This document shows positions 53,666 to 64,000 of a DNA stretch of 64,000 nucleotides, piece by piece (within the stretch, counting starts at the first letter, position 1; every line of letters starts with the position of its first letter). Made by a program: the position numbers and the translations under genes. The DNA comes from Proteles cristata cristata (taxonomy: Eukaryota > Chordata > Mammalia > Carnivora > Hyaenidae), in NCBI GenBank assembly GCA_017311185.1, contig JAESUZ010001522.1, forward strand, positions 186,001-250,000, in the 5' to 3' direction. Below the pieces are notes generated by a model, which saw only the letters and a program-made list of their open reading frames with translations, was not told the DNA's origin and searched no databases.

Positions 53666-55248
53666 AAACCAACCCGGTCCTAATGGACTAACACAGGAAT
53701 GTACTGTTTTCTTTCACCTTTTTATTTTCTTGTTTGAAAGTTTAAAAGTTTAAAAGCTGAGCCAGGGAACCCTCATCGAGGTCCACTTATGAGAAAGGCA
53801 GAAGCAAGAAGCAAGAGTAAGAAGTTGGTTAGCTTGTCCTTAGGAATAAAAGCATATGGAAGATGTAGAGGTTTTTAGTTACAATCTGCATGAGAATCTT
53901 CTAAGATTCTGCTACTCACGATTGTATCAAATGTCACGAGTCTCATTGGACATTGTGCTGTATGAATTGTGAATCCTCAGGAAACATTTACCTACCCCCC
54001 ACACTTATTTTTTAAAGTAATTTACTGATTACTGGTTGTTGTTGTTTTTAAATCTTAGCAAGCCAATTTTTCCTTTAAGCCATATGTGTGAATGTGCTGA
54101 GGCAGAAACTGATAACATTGATTTGAAATCACACTATGTATTTGTTTCCTGGTTAATTCATTTACTTGTATTTTCAACAAATATTTATTGAAAACTCTAT
54201 GTTCCAGGTTCTCTGCTTGAATGGTAATAGACTTCAGAATAAATTCCTTGTCCTTTAAATTTATCCATGCCTTAATTTTTGGGGGAGAGGTAAGTTTGTC
54301 CTAAGCAGTGGAGAAAGCCTGTTGTAGGATAAAGCCCACAGTGCAAACAGCAAAGCAGAGAAGCAGAATGACCAGGTCCTTCCCGGATCTGTAGTGACAT
54401 TAATGAGCCCTTCAATCAGTCAACCAAGCTGAAGTCTATCAAGCTGAGGACTTTATATTTACATAAGCCAATCCTGTTTATTATTTAATGTAGTTCCAGT
54501 TGTGTTTCCAATTGCAACCTCAAACATCTTAAATAATTAGATATATATGATAGATAAGTTGAGGGAGAAATAATAGAAAGGTTGGGGTGTCTGTGTTGTG
54601 AGGAACATTTATTTTTAAAGTTTGAACTCTAGATCAATACAGAAAGAGTGGTATTAATTATAGCCAACTAAAAATAGAAACCTGATACTATAAATTTCAA
54701 AAAGCAAAGGATTATCTTTGAAATGAAAAGAGACAATGAGACACTGAAGACTTGTATGTATTTCCTATTATTAAATGAGTCTTAAAGTTATTCTTCAGGG
54801 TTTTGAAAGAAAGAAGACTTGCTGTGTGAACAAAGTAAGCATATTTTATATGCCTTTATTTTTATCAATAAAATGCATGTTTATATAAGTATATTCATTA
54901 AATTGAACATTGATATTAACTTGTAAACAGTAGCCTATAACTAATCATTATTTGAATAGAGAACAAGATGATGGAATGCTTTAACTGTTTATGGCTATTT
55001 GAGAATAAGACTTTGCATCTCTGGGACATTCTTGGGTTGCTTTAGTCATCAATCCCATGCCTGTATCTGGTCACAAAAATCACTCTTAAGAACAAAACTT
55101 CAGAAAGCACCTGTTTCCTTTACCACAAAGTAAAAGATATCTAATGTCATTTTCACATGGTAACAGGGAAACTAACCAAGCATGAAGTTTATTTCACTCT
55201 ACCTCTACCTCCCCTGCTCCATAACACCATTGACTTGGATTAAATTTA
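53666..55248. other. Non-genic intronic sequence
   Basis: No exon or RNA gene supported. A segment at about 54160-54262 (tcaacaaatatttattgaaa, ctatgttccaggttctctgc) resembles the inverted L2/MIR-type 'tatttattgagcacctac' motif. Confidence 0.45.
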
Positions 55249-55264
55249 TTGGGCTATCATTTAA

Positions 55265-55478
55265 AAATTGTTTTAATGTTTATTTTTGAGAGAGAGGGAG
55301 ATATGGAGCACAAGCTGGGAGGGGCAGAGAGAGAGAGAGAGGGAGACACAGAATCCGAAACAGGATCCAGGTTTTGAGCTGTTAGCACAGAGCCCAGCGT
55401 GGGGCTTGAACCCATGAAACCTGAGATTAGGACGTGAGCTGAAGTCACTTAACTTAATGAGCCACCCAGGCACCGCTC
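55265..55478 (-). mobile_element. tRNA-derived SINE
   Basis: Inverted full-length copy. Flanked by ttgggctatcatttaa (55249-55264) and ttgggctatcattttaa (55479-55495). Confidence 0.95.
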
Positions 55479-55677
55479 TTGGGCTATCATTTTAACCATT
55501 GTTGCTACTTTTGCTTTTTTTTCTGACTTCGGTCCCATTCTTGCTGTTGCACCTTCATCTATTCTCTTTTATTCCATTGCTTAGAACTTCTCTTCATTTC
55601 TCTTTGCAATGTTATCTGATTCCTTCCATAAGTTGTTGATGTTCAAACAAAGAAACATACAAACGTTCAAATAAAAT

Positions 55678-55853
55678 GGAGCACCTGATGGCTCAGTTGG
55701 TTAAGCATTCGACTCTGGATTTTGGCTCATCGTGATTTCAAGATTCGTGAATTCAAGCCCCACATCAGGCTTCTTGCTGACAGCATGGAGTCTGCTTGGG
55801 TCTCTCTCTCCCGCTTTCTCTCTCTCTCTCTCTCTCAAAAAACAAAACAAAAA
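55678..55853 (+). mobile_element. tRNA-derived SINE, 'agcatggagtctgc' subfamily
   Basis: gagcacctgatggctcag head, gaattcaagccccacatc B box, then cttcttgctgacagcatgga and (tc)n with a caaaaaacaaaacaaaaacc tail. Its 3' two-thirds are duplicated directly downstream. Confidence 0.9.
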
Positions 55854-56009
55854 CCTGAAAAGATTTCAAATAAATCGTGAATTCAACCCCACATCAGGCT
55901 TCTTGCTGATAGCATGGAGTCTGCTTGGGTCTCTCTCTCCCCCTTTCTCTCTCTCTCTTTCTCTCTCTCTCAAAAAACAAAACAAAAACCTGAAAAGATT
56001 TCAAATAAA
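55745..56009 (+). repeat. Tandem duplication (period 130) of a SINE 3' part plus flank
   Basis: tcgtgaattcaagccccaca at 55745 recurs as tcgtgaattcaaccccacat at 55875. Both units run through the SINE tail into cctgaaaagatttcaaataa of the flank. The second unit is a few bases longer in its (ct)n run. Confidence 0.93.
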
Positions 56010-56012
56010 ATT

Positions 56013-56195
56013 AGGGCCCCTGGGTGACTCAGTCAGTTAAACACTTGACTTTGACTTAGGTCATGATCTCCTGGTTTGTGAGCCCCTTGTCAGGCTTTGT
56101 CAGCACAGAGCCCACTTCAGATCCTCTGTCCCTCTCTCTCTGCCCCTCCCCTGCTTGCTATCTCAAAATAAATAAATAAAGCATTAAAAAGTTTC
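56013..56195 (+). mobile_element. tRNA-derived SINE, internally shortened
   Basis: agggcccctgggtgactcag head. The B-box section is shortened (gtttgtgagccccttgtcag), and gtcagcacagagcccacttc replaces the usual middle. The tail ends in agtttcaaataaaata, echoing the tttcaaataaaatta on its left. Confidence 0.9.
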
Positions 56196-57597
56196 AAATA
56201 AAATAAACCTGAGCAGTGTAGGCCACTTTTTAGAAAAAAAAATTCACATCATTATTTTGGACCCAAATGTCCCTGGACACCCTCTGCTCCTCCCGGGGAC
56301 ATACATATATACCTTCTACCCTTTGTCTTGCTGCATGTTCATCTGAGGCTCCTCTTACGGTTAGAGAGAATATATTCAGGGTCATTAAGATTTGTAATTT
56401 GGCTCAATCTGCCTTAAAATTCACTTGATAAATTAAAAAAAATAAGTAGCTACATTTTCTGTGACAGGAACAAGATGTACTTGAAAGAGAAATTGAGTTC
56501 AGCCCAGAAAATAAATTGTAGAGAATGAAAGAAACTTGAAGAGAAATCCAGCACTTAATTATGTTTAATTGTCACTGTGGAAATTTCTGTTTACAGTATT
56601 GTCATTTTTAAAAAGATATTTTTAGAAGTGACATTTTGATTAGGATAATTTCCTGCTTCCAACATAGTGTGATTTTATCAGTATTTGACTCCATGGCTGT
56701 CAAGCCAGCAAAACTGTTGATAGGTTTTTAGATTGGATGAATGTAAGCCCCAGATTTCTTGGCTCTAATTGGGGCTTACTGAATGCGTCAGTATCTTATT
56801 GACATAAAAAACCCACTTTATGTAACACTACTTAATTCAATTGTACCACTCGGTAAGTAGATATACATACATAAGACACTGATGAGGTCAGCAAATGTTT
56901 TATTTGTGCAGACAATTGGGAAAGAAAGTCAGGTTGAACCTGGACTTGGAAAAATATATGTATTACTTAATCCAAGGCAATCAAGATTTATAACACATGT
57001 ACTTCAGAAAATTCTTTTGGGAAAACATTAACTTCTTTTATGTGTTGAATTATGCCTTGAATCTAAATTTCAACTGAGAGTCCATATTAATAAATTAGAT
57101 AATAAAATGTTAGCAGAAAGATGAAAGCTAGTAAGATAAGTTGTTTTAGGGAAAAGAAAGCTTTGAGGTGAAGGAATTACAATTAAGAATTCTACAATAA
57201 TTTTGAACTAAAGCATGAAGGTTTTCGGTTTTTTTAGTAGAAGAGCAGATTAATGAAAGAATACTTAAATTTTTTTCTGAATATTTTATAAACTATAAGA
57301 AATTTGACTATATAGGATTGATGAGTTTGTCACATTATCTGAAGGAGGAAGAGTAGGTTATGATTCTTTAATAAGAAGGGGAAACAATAAACTTCATGAA
57401 TTTGTCTTCAAAAACCCTGCTCTCAGTTTAAATCGTCCAAAGAGAAGATTTATAGGTTAACTAACCATACTCTAGTTAGTCCAATTAATCCCTGCATTTC
57501 ATGTACAGTCAGTACCATATTTTCCAATTTGCAAACATTGCTTTTTGAGTACTCCATCATCACTGGAAGACCTCTACCATTTATATCCCATGCTTAA
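56196..57597. other. Non-genic intronic sequence
   Basis: AT-rich; no exon, RNA gene or repeat recognised. Confidence 0.45.
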
Positions 57598-57610
57598 AAC
57601 ACCAAAGCAT

Positions 57611-57825
57611 CTGGGATGCTTGGGAGACTCAGTCGGTAGAGCATCTGACTTCAGTCCGATCATGATCTCACGTTTGTGGGTTCGAGTCCTACATCGGGCT
57701 CTGTGCTCAGAGCCTGGAGCCTGCTTTGGTTTCTGTGTCTCCTTCTATCTCTGCCCCTCCCCCACTCATGCTTTGTCTCTCAAAAATAAATGAATGTAAA
57801 AAAAAAAGTTTTAATTAAAAAAAAA
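57611..57825 (+). mobile_element. tRNA-derived SINE
   Basis: gggatgcttgggagactcag head, B box gggttcgagtcctac, a middle missing part of ctgacagct, and an A-rich tail. Perfect 13-bp duplication aacaccaaagcat (57598-57610 and 57826-57838). Confidence 0.94.
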
Positions 57826-58086
57826 AACACCAAAGCATTTATAAGCTTTAATAGGCAATTAAAATAGGCAGTTAAATGGGTTACAGATTGTGTCTTAAGC
57901 ATGGTATGTGTGTGTTCCATTAAAAATTTTTAAATACAAATAAAAATAAGTAAAAATAAATAAATTAATTAAAAATTTAAATACCATTGATTAAAAATAG
58001 AAATGAAAAATAATCAAAATAAATTTAAGTTTTATAACCTCATTATCAGAAGTAACTTATAAATTTCAACTAGAAATATAGCTTGT

Positions 58087-58292
58087 GGGGCATCTGGCTG
58101 GCTCAGCCAGTTAAATATCCAACTTTGGCTCAGGTCATTATCTCATAGTTCATATGTTCAAGCCCCACGTCGGGCTCTGTGCTGACAGCTCAGAACCTGG
58201 AGCCTGCTTTGGATTCTGTGTCTCCCTCTCTCTTTCTGCCCCTCCCATGCTTGTACTCATTCTCTTTCTCAAAGTAATAAACATTAAAAAAA
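58087..58292 (+). mobile_element. tRNA-derived SINE
   Basis: ggggcatctggctggctcag head, gttcaagccccacgtc B box, ctctgtgctgacagctcaga and tail aataaacattaaaaaaaa. Confidence 0.93.
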
Positions 58293-58599
58293 AGATATAT
58301 ATCTTGCATAAATAATTCCATTGATACCTTTAATACTATTTCCGTGTATAAAGCATCATAACATATTTAAACAGTTTCCTATTTTATTGGGTATTTATTT
58401 TATTTTTCTAGTTTTCCATCTTTGCAATTATAACCATATATATATATGAATGTCTGATTTCTTCTTGGGTGAATTTTTGTTACGATATAAAAAGATGTGC
58501 TCAGTTTAGGGAATTTTACGTATATTGCCAAACTGCTTTCCAGAGAAATTTTTACAGGTTACAATTTCAGCAACATTGTAGACTGCACTTTTCTTTATG

Positions 58600-58690
58600 T
58601 TTTAGCCTCTATTTCCTCATCTATAAAATAGGAATAATAATAATATAATCCTTTCCCACTTTCTAGGCTTGTTGGGAAGACACATTGTAA
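58600..58690 (+). mobile_element. MIR SINE fragment
   Basis: ttagcctctatttcctcatc, tataaaataggaataataat and taggcttgttgggaagacac match the MIR core in forward order. Confidence 0.65.
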
Positions 58691-60384
58691 TGACATGTGA
58701 AAATAGTTTCTATAAAGAATTAGAAGCTTGAAATTTTAAGGTCACAAGGGAGTTTTCTCCAATAACCTGCAGTTTTCTGTCTTACTGTATTTCCATCAGC
58801 CTCTGTGGTTGCTGATTCTCTCCCCTGTCACAGTTCTTATGTGCTGGATATTGAGCCACTCACTTTACCTTTAGTACAAATCAAATAGTCTGAAAAGGTG
58901 ATATTGTGACCCACTCAATAAGTCAGTTATGGACTTGCATCTCTTATTTATCTACTTAATCCTTAAAGCTCCACGTGCCTTATTAGTTGCAAATAACATC
59001 TCTCCTTCCTGCATTTTCCAGCCTGCTTTGTGTAAGGCCCAGGAAAACCCGAGAGGTTATGTAATCTAAATGAGGATGAGCCATCAGTGCATCTCTTTAT
59101 GTATTCTAAGTACAAAGGACTTGATTTATAAAATGAGATTTTTCTTCTACGAGCGACCATTCTCTTTGCCATTGTGTGATTTACCCCCACATGATTCCAA
59201 AGGTTATTCCTATCTGACCATCTAAAGAAGATTACTTTCTATGAGTCCATGTAGTCCTCTAGTTTTACATAATTTCCAAAATAACTTAAAATGTTTTCTT
59301 GTTAAGAAAATATATAATGTAATCTCTGGCAAGGAACCGCTGCCATTAGATGGCAACCATCAGAGAATGTCATCTTAGAAGCCATTGAGAGCTGAGCCTT
59401 AGCTTGGAAGTCCAGAGACTAGCTCTTGATAACCAGCATTGGTGACCCAGGCCTGAAAAAAATGAACCAAAACCAAACAAACACCCCCAAAAAACAAAAA
59501 CCCCCAAACCCCTCACTCTTATCAAAACACATACCAGCAGATCAGGGGAGGACAGCAGACTGCCACATTTGTCTTACAAAAAGAGATTGACAAATGTATC
59601 CTGGACCCAGCAATACTGGTGGTCATGACCAAGAGTTTGTCTTGGAGCCAAGCTTTATGAAAAGCAAAGTTATTATTCTAGTATATTTCATCGATTTTTT
59701 TTTTCTGTAAGAAATCTTCATTACTGGGATTGAGAATAGGCACACTGTGTTTTCCAAATTTTCTCTGCATATGCATAGAGCTATATGAGACTCAGAAGAT
59801 TCCTTAGGCACATTGATTACAACAGCAGGAGCTAGATATGTTGGCATCAAGCTAAGATGGTGCATACATTAATCTTGCCCAAAAAAGGTTTAGTTTTTGC
59901 AACAAGGTAAATACTTAAAGACTAGTTATTAAGATCCCCACCGCCCTATGGAGCTTGCATGAGCACTGCCAGTGTTTGCTCCTTGACTCTACTTTTTATG
60001 GCCATCATCCCTTCCAGTTGACAAACTTCTTTTTTTAACTTTGTTAAGTGAAGCCATATAGGAAAGAAGCCTCTTTTTAGATGACTTTCTATATCTATAT
60101 TTTACCTCTTATGTATTGTTATAGATTTTTGCTTATTACTTCATTTATTTATCTCATAAGTTTTTAAAGAAGTGCCAAATCTATAACCCTCCACACTTGA
60201 AACACAAGTTATTTAATACTCTTAATGATCCTATTATTTTTATCATGTCCAGTTTGCATGTGAAGGATCTTAGCTTTATAGAGTTGACATAACTTTCCCC
60301 AAATATACACAGATAAATATCATTAGAGGAAATGATATCAACCTAGGATATGTCTAAACCCAAAGCCCATACTTGAAAAACTTT
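58691..60384. other. Non-genic intronic sequence
   Basis: No exon or RNA gene supported; only a C/A-rich patch near 59455-59515 (ccaaaaccaaacaaacaccc) stands out. Confidence 0.45.
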
Positions 60385-61220
60385 TTAATTTTTAGAATTT
60401 TTCAGCTTTATTGAGATATGACTGACTTAAAACATTGTAGAAGTTTAAGATATACAAAGTGTTGATTTGTATACTTATATATTGCAACATAATTACCACT
60501 ATAGTATTAATTAACACCTCTGTCAGGTCACATAAGTACCTTTTTTCTTTTATGGTGAGAACATTTAGGATCTACTCTCTTAGCAACTTTCAGGTATATA
60601 GTACAGTAGATAACTGTAATCACCAAGCTGTATGTTAGAACTTACTCCTCTTATAAATGGAAGTTTATACTCTTTGACCAGCATCTCCTCATTTCTTCAC
60701 TTCTCTATTCTGGCAGCCGCCATTCTACTCTGTTTCTATCATTGGGCTTTCTTAGATTCTACATATAAATGAGATGATACAATATTTAGCCTTTTTTGTC
60801 TGACCTATTTCACCTAGCATAATGCCTCAAGTTTAATCTATGTTATTGTAAGTGTTCCTTTTATCATGGCTAAATAATATTCCATTGTATATATATATAC
60901 AACACTATATTTTCTTTATTCACTCATCTGTTGATGGACACTTAGGTTATTTCCAAATCTTTGCTATTGTGAGTAATGCTGCAATGAACATGGCCATGCA
61001 GATATTTCTTTGAGATCTTGTTTTCATTTCTTTTGGATATGTACCTGGAAATGGGATTCTTAGATCATCTGATAGTTTCATTTCTAGCTTTAAATTTTAA
61101 TTTTCATAATGGCTGTATCAGTTTACATCTTCACCAACAGTGCACAGTGTTTATTTTTCTCCACATTCTCACCAATACTTATTATCTATTGTCTTTTTGA
61201 CAATGAACACTCATACTTTT
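60385..61220 (-). mobile_element. L1 3' end (L1M type), interrupted by a SINE
   Basis: Inverted L1 order: cagctttattgagatatgac, ggtatatagtacagtagata, gatgatacaatatttagcct, attccattgtatatatatat, tgatggacacttaggttatt and agtgttcc. ORF2 frame fully decayed. A young SINE is inserted at its right edge. Confidence 0.85.
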
Positions 61221-61438
61221 TTTTTTTTTTAAATATTTTTATTTATTTCTAGGAGAGAGAGAGAGACATCATGAGCAGGGGAGGGTCAGAGAGAGAGGGA
61301 GTCACAGACGGAAACAGGCTCCAGGCTCTGAGCTGGCAGTCAGCACAGAGCCCGACGCGGGGCTCGAACCCACGAACCGCGAGATCATGACCCAAGCGAA
61401 AGTCGGACGCTTAACCGACTAAGCCACCCAGGCGCCCC
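61221..61438 (-). mobile_element. Young tRNA-derived SINE, near consensus
   Basis: Inverted full-length copy, very close to the one at 26572-26812: B-box complement ggggctcgaaccc intact, head taagccacccaggcgcccc. Perfect 17-bp duplication tgaacactcatactttt (61204-61220 and 61439-61455). Confidence 0.96.
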
Positions 61439-61530
61439 TGAACACTCATACTTTTAACTACTAGAACAGTTTGCCCTCTGTCTCCTTAGATTCTTTACAC
61501 TGCTCAGTAGCATCCACCAGCCACATGTGA

Positions 61531-61577
61531 CAATTAATTAAATTAAATTAAATTAAATTAAATTAAATTAAATTAAA
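61531..61577 (+). repeat. (TTAAA)n microsatellite
   Basis: About nine attaa units in a row, not attached to a SINE tail. Confidence 0.93.
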
Positions 61578-63771
61578 AATTCAGTCCTCAGGTCTTACTA
61601 ACTCCATTTCAAGGGTTCAGCAGTAACTTGTGGCTACTGTATTAAACACAACAGACATAGATTATTGCAATCAATGCAGAATATTTTCTTGGGAAGTGTT
61701 GCCTTAGATTCAGAAGTATTTCTATTTCCTCTCCTTTCTGGCTTCCCCACTATTTAATACAGTGAGATGCCATCTTCCCTGGGCTTCTGTGATACCAGTT
61801 TTCCTCCTGCTTTTTTAGGCTATTTCTTCTCAGCTTTCTACCTCCACCACCATTTAAATGTTTTATATTTTCATGGCTCAGTCCTAGAGCCCACCCACCT
61901 CTATGGATTCAAATGCTTTCTGTTTGCTGACAATTTTGAGTTTTGTACTTTCACTTCATATCGTGTCTTCTGATATATCTACTCTGTATCTTTGCTGCTT
62001 AGATATTGACAGCTCCATCTTCCTGTGAAGGAAGAGGCTCCTTAGACACAAACTAGGAAATGAGAGTATGGCTCTGGTACGCAGAAGAGTGGACCAGATA
62101 TTGAATCCCTATTAGCTATTCAGTGTAGCAAAGGTAAATGATGGCATCAGGCCAAGTATTTGGAAATGCACAAGACAGGTAAGAAGTAACTGTCATCCTA
62201 GGTCCAGGATGACACTTGAAAGTAAAGTTATCCCAGGCCACTATCATGACTGTGTTCATATCTGTTTTCTTACTTCCTAGTCTTAGCAAAATTTTGTTGA
62301 AGATTCTGAATGGAACATGTTAAAGGAGAGAACCATCTACCTAAATTTGGGAAAGATAGTTAGCCATAAAATTGTGTCCTCCATCCCTCCATCCTTTATC
62401 TTCTACTTAAGACCTATGGGATGGTGACTGTGATCATTCAAGGATCTGTGTCTTGTTTGTATGGTGCAGACATTTCCCCATCATAAGATTTTCCTTCCAG
62501 TATTAACATTGAAGTTTGTAATATTTTTGCTACAAACATAGTTTATGATACAATTTTATGCTAAAAACATATATCCTCTTCAAACTGTTTACTGAGAGGA
62601 AATATATTTGGGTCTCCAATGTTCCTTTAAGGTTTCAAGTCCATATATACATCTACACTTGCAGTGTGAAAATGATCAATAAGCTTCTCAGTTATTATAT
62701 CCGGATTTATGCTTCAAGCTGTAGAGTGTACAATGGTGCACCTTTCAGAAAAAAATATGAGGAAAAACTTCCCCACCTAACACTACAACCCATCTCGATT
62801 CTTTAACTTGTGGAGAGAATTGCTCATACCATCTCTATGGCCATTGGCTATCTCCATAAATATTTTGCCTCCATGTGTCTAGAAGATTATCTTGGTATGA
62901 GGTACCTTAGAGTTATGAGGTACTGAGAGAATATTTTTTGAATGAAAGAATCCAGGTTTGTATCGTTAAGCAGTCTAAATGAACCTGTGTATCCTCTCCA
63001 GCTGGGTGGGAAGAGTATTTCTGTTCCACTAAAAATTTTCTGTTCCACTTTAAAAAATTTTTGTTTGCATCTGAAGTCAATGTCAACTTAGAGTTCTTAA
63101 CTCTCTTCTTTAAAGTTTTAATAGGTCCTTAATTATAGAGGGAAAAGATATCCACAGCAAAAACAATGGATCGAAAGAACATGGATTCAAGGACTTTTGC
63201 CAGTTTAGTGTTCAAATGCTCAGTAGAAGCCAGTATGAGTTTATTGCAAAAAGGCAAAACTTAGCCTCTGCTGTTGCTGATTACTCTCAGATTAATAGGC
63301 TAAAATTGGTTGTTTAAATACAGAAAAATACTTTGACAAGGAAATTGATTCAGCCATTATGTGTAGACATAACTGTTATTTCCACTCAGCCAAAGGCATT
63401 GTTCTCTATCTGCATATATTTTGAAAGATTGGAAATGTACTCTCTAATAACATGATGGAACAGAGCTCATGGTGGGAGCAGATGGTGAAATTTTAACAGA
63501 TGACATGGAGAAAGTAGAATAATTCAAATTTTATTTTGTTAATATATTTTCTATCAAAGAGGATTATCTTTAAACACTTAAAACAGGATGTTCTTGATTA
63601 AGAAGAAGTTGAAGACCAAGAAATGAGAAAAAAAATCCTAATGCAGTATGCCTTTAATGAGCAGAAAGTCTTTTGGCTCAGAGTAGTTATATCCATGTGA
63701 ATTCAAACAAAAATTGAGGTCATAGAACCACAGTGTACCTTCTTTAATTAATAAGCTGACATCTAACTACA
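61578..63771. other. Non-genic intronic sequence
   Basis: No exon, RNA gene or repeat family recognised. Open frames at 61767-61973 and 62558-62806 have no known similarity. Confidence 0.45.
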
Positions 63772-63968
63772 ATTACTATGTGCCAGTCACTGTTTTAAGC
63801 ACTAGAATATTACTGTATTTGATTCTTACCACAGCCCTACATGGTAATTTTGTTAGTTCCTTTTTAGTGATAAAGTATTGAGGCATAGAGAAGTTAACTT
63901 GTCTAGGGTCACACATCAATCAAGTGGAGGGACTAGGATTTAAAACCAGGTACTTTGATTTCAGTATT
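63772..63968 (-). mobile_element. MIR SINE
   Basis: Inverted MIR: tatgtgccagtcactgtttt, aagcactagaatattactgt, gtgataaagtattgaggcat, agagaagttaacttgtctag and ggtcacacatcaatcaagtg in order. Confidence 0.82.
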
Positions 63969-64000
63969 CAGGGGGTTACCCCTCATGCCATCCTTGTCAA

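Larger units (their letters stand above)
28482..64000 (+). other. C8orf34: C8orf34 intron 1 (runs off the window)
   Basis: From the donor at 28482 to the window end I find no segment matching the next part of the protein (ELMTKL... of the docking domain), so all of this is read as first intron. The human gene spans several hundred kilobases, so a first intron over 35 kb is expected. Content is repeats and AT-rich DNA as listed below. Confidence 0.75.

Overview
The window is mammalian nuclear DNA from a cat-family (Felidae) genome. The main clue is about 28 copies of a tRNA-derived SINE. Each has a pol III A box like tggctcagtcggt, a B box like gggttcgagcccc, a pyrimidine (tctctc)n stretch and an A-rich tail, which is the pattern of felid/carnivore SINEC elements. 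A 7.1 kb carnivore-type L1 and older L1M, L2 and MIR copies support this. Nothing prokaryotic, plasmid-like or CRISPR-like is present.

Only one protein-coding gene can be supported. A CpG island at about 27.83-28.72 kb holds the first coding exon of C8orf34 (protein VEST-1) on the + strand: a start codon at 28413, 23 codons, then a consensus splice donor (GAG|GTAAGG) after 28481. The remaining ~35.5 kb to the window end reads as intron 1, and I saw no second exon. The ~27.8 kb to the left is 5' intergenic DNA. In human, C8orf34 lies at 8q13 downstream of PREX2; that is outside knowledge, not seen here.

Layout. 1-10 kb: L1 3' ends, SINEs, one MIR and an old L1M 3' end. 10.13-17.26 kb: a full-length L1 on the + strand with perfect 15-bp target-site duplications, a GC-rich 5' UTR carrying two 194-bp tandem units with YY1- and NRF1-like motifs, a frameshifted ORF1, a frameshifted ORF2 and a G-rich 3' UTR. 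17.3-27.2 kb: MIR and L2 copies, two candidate ancient LTRs, SINEs and a (TTC)n tract in a SINE tail. 27.2-28.7 kb: C8orf34 upstream region, CpG island and exon 1. 28.5-64 kb: intron 1, with old L1 pieces at 33-37, 40-42 and 60-61 kb, many SINEs, microsatellites and several local duplications.

Observations most worth a second look: (i) the reading frame upstream of the C8orf34 start resembles the long human N-terminal extension as I recall it, but appears broken here by two single-base insertions; (ii) the L1 5' UTR has repeated promoter-like monomers and long antisense ORFs that share an N-terminus; (iii) two near-identical 115-120 bp segments lie 1.2 kb apart in intron 1; (iv) a perfect 20-bp palindrome with head-to-head GGATTA sites lies about 1 kb upstream of the start codon. 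I found no evidence of a novel multi-gene system. Old repeat boundaries and family names come from memory of consensus patterns and are approximate.
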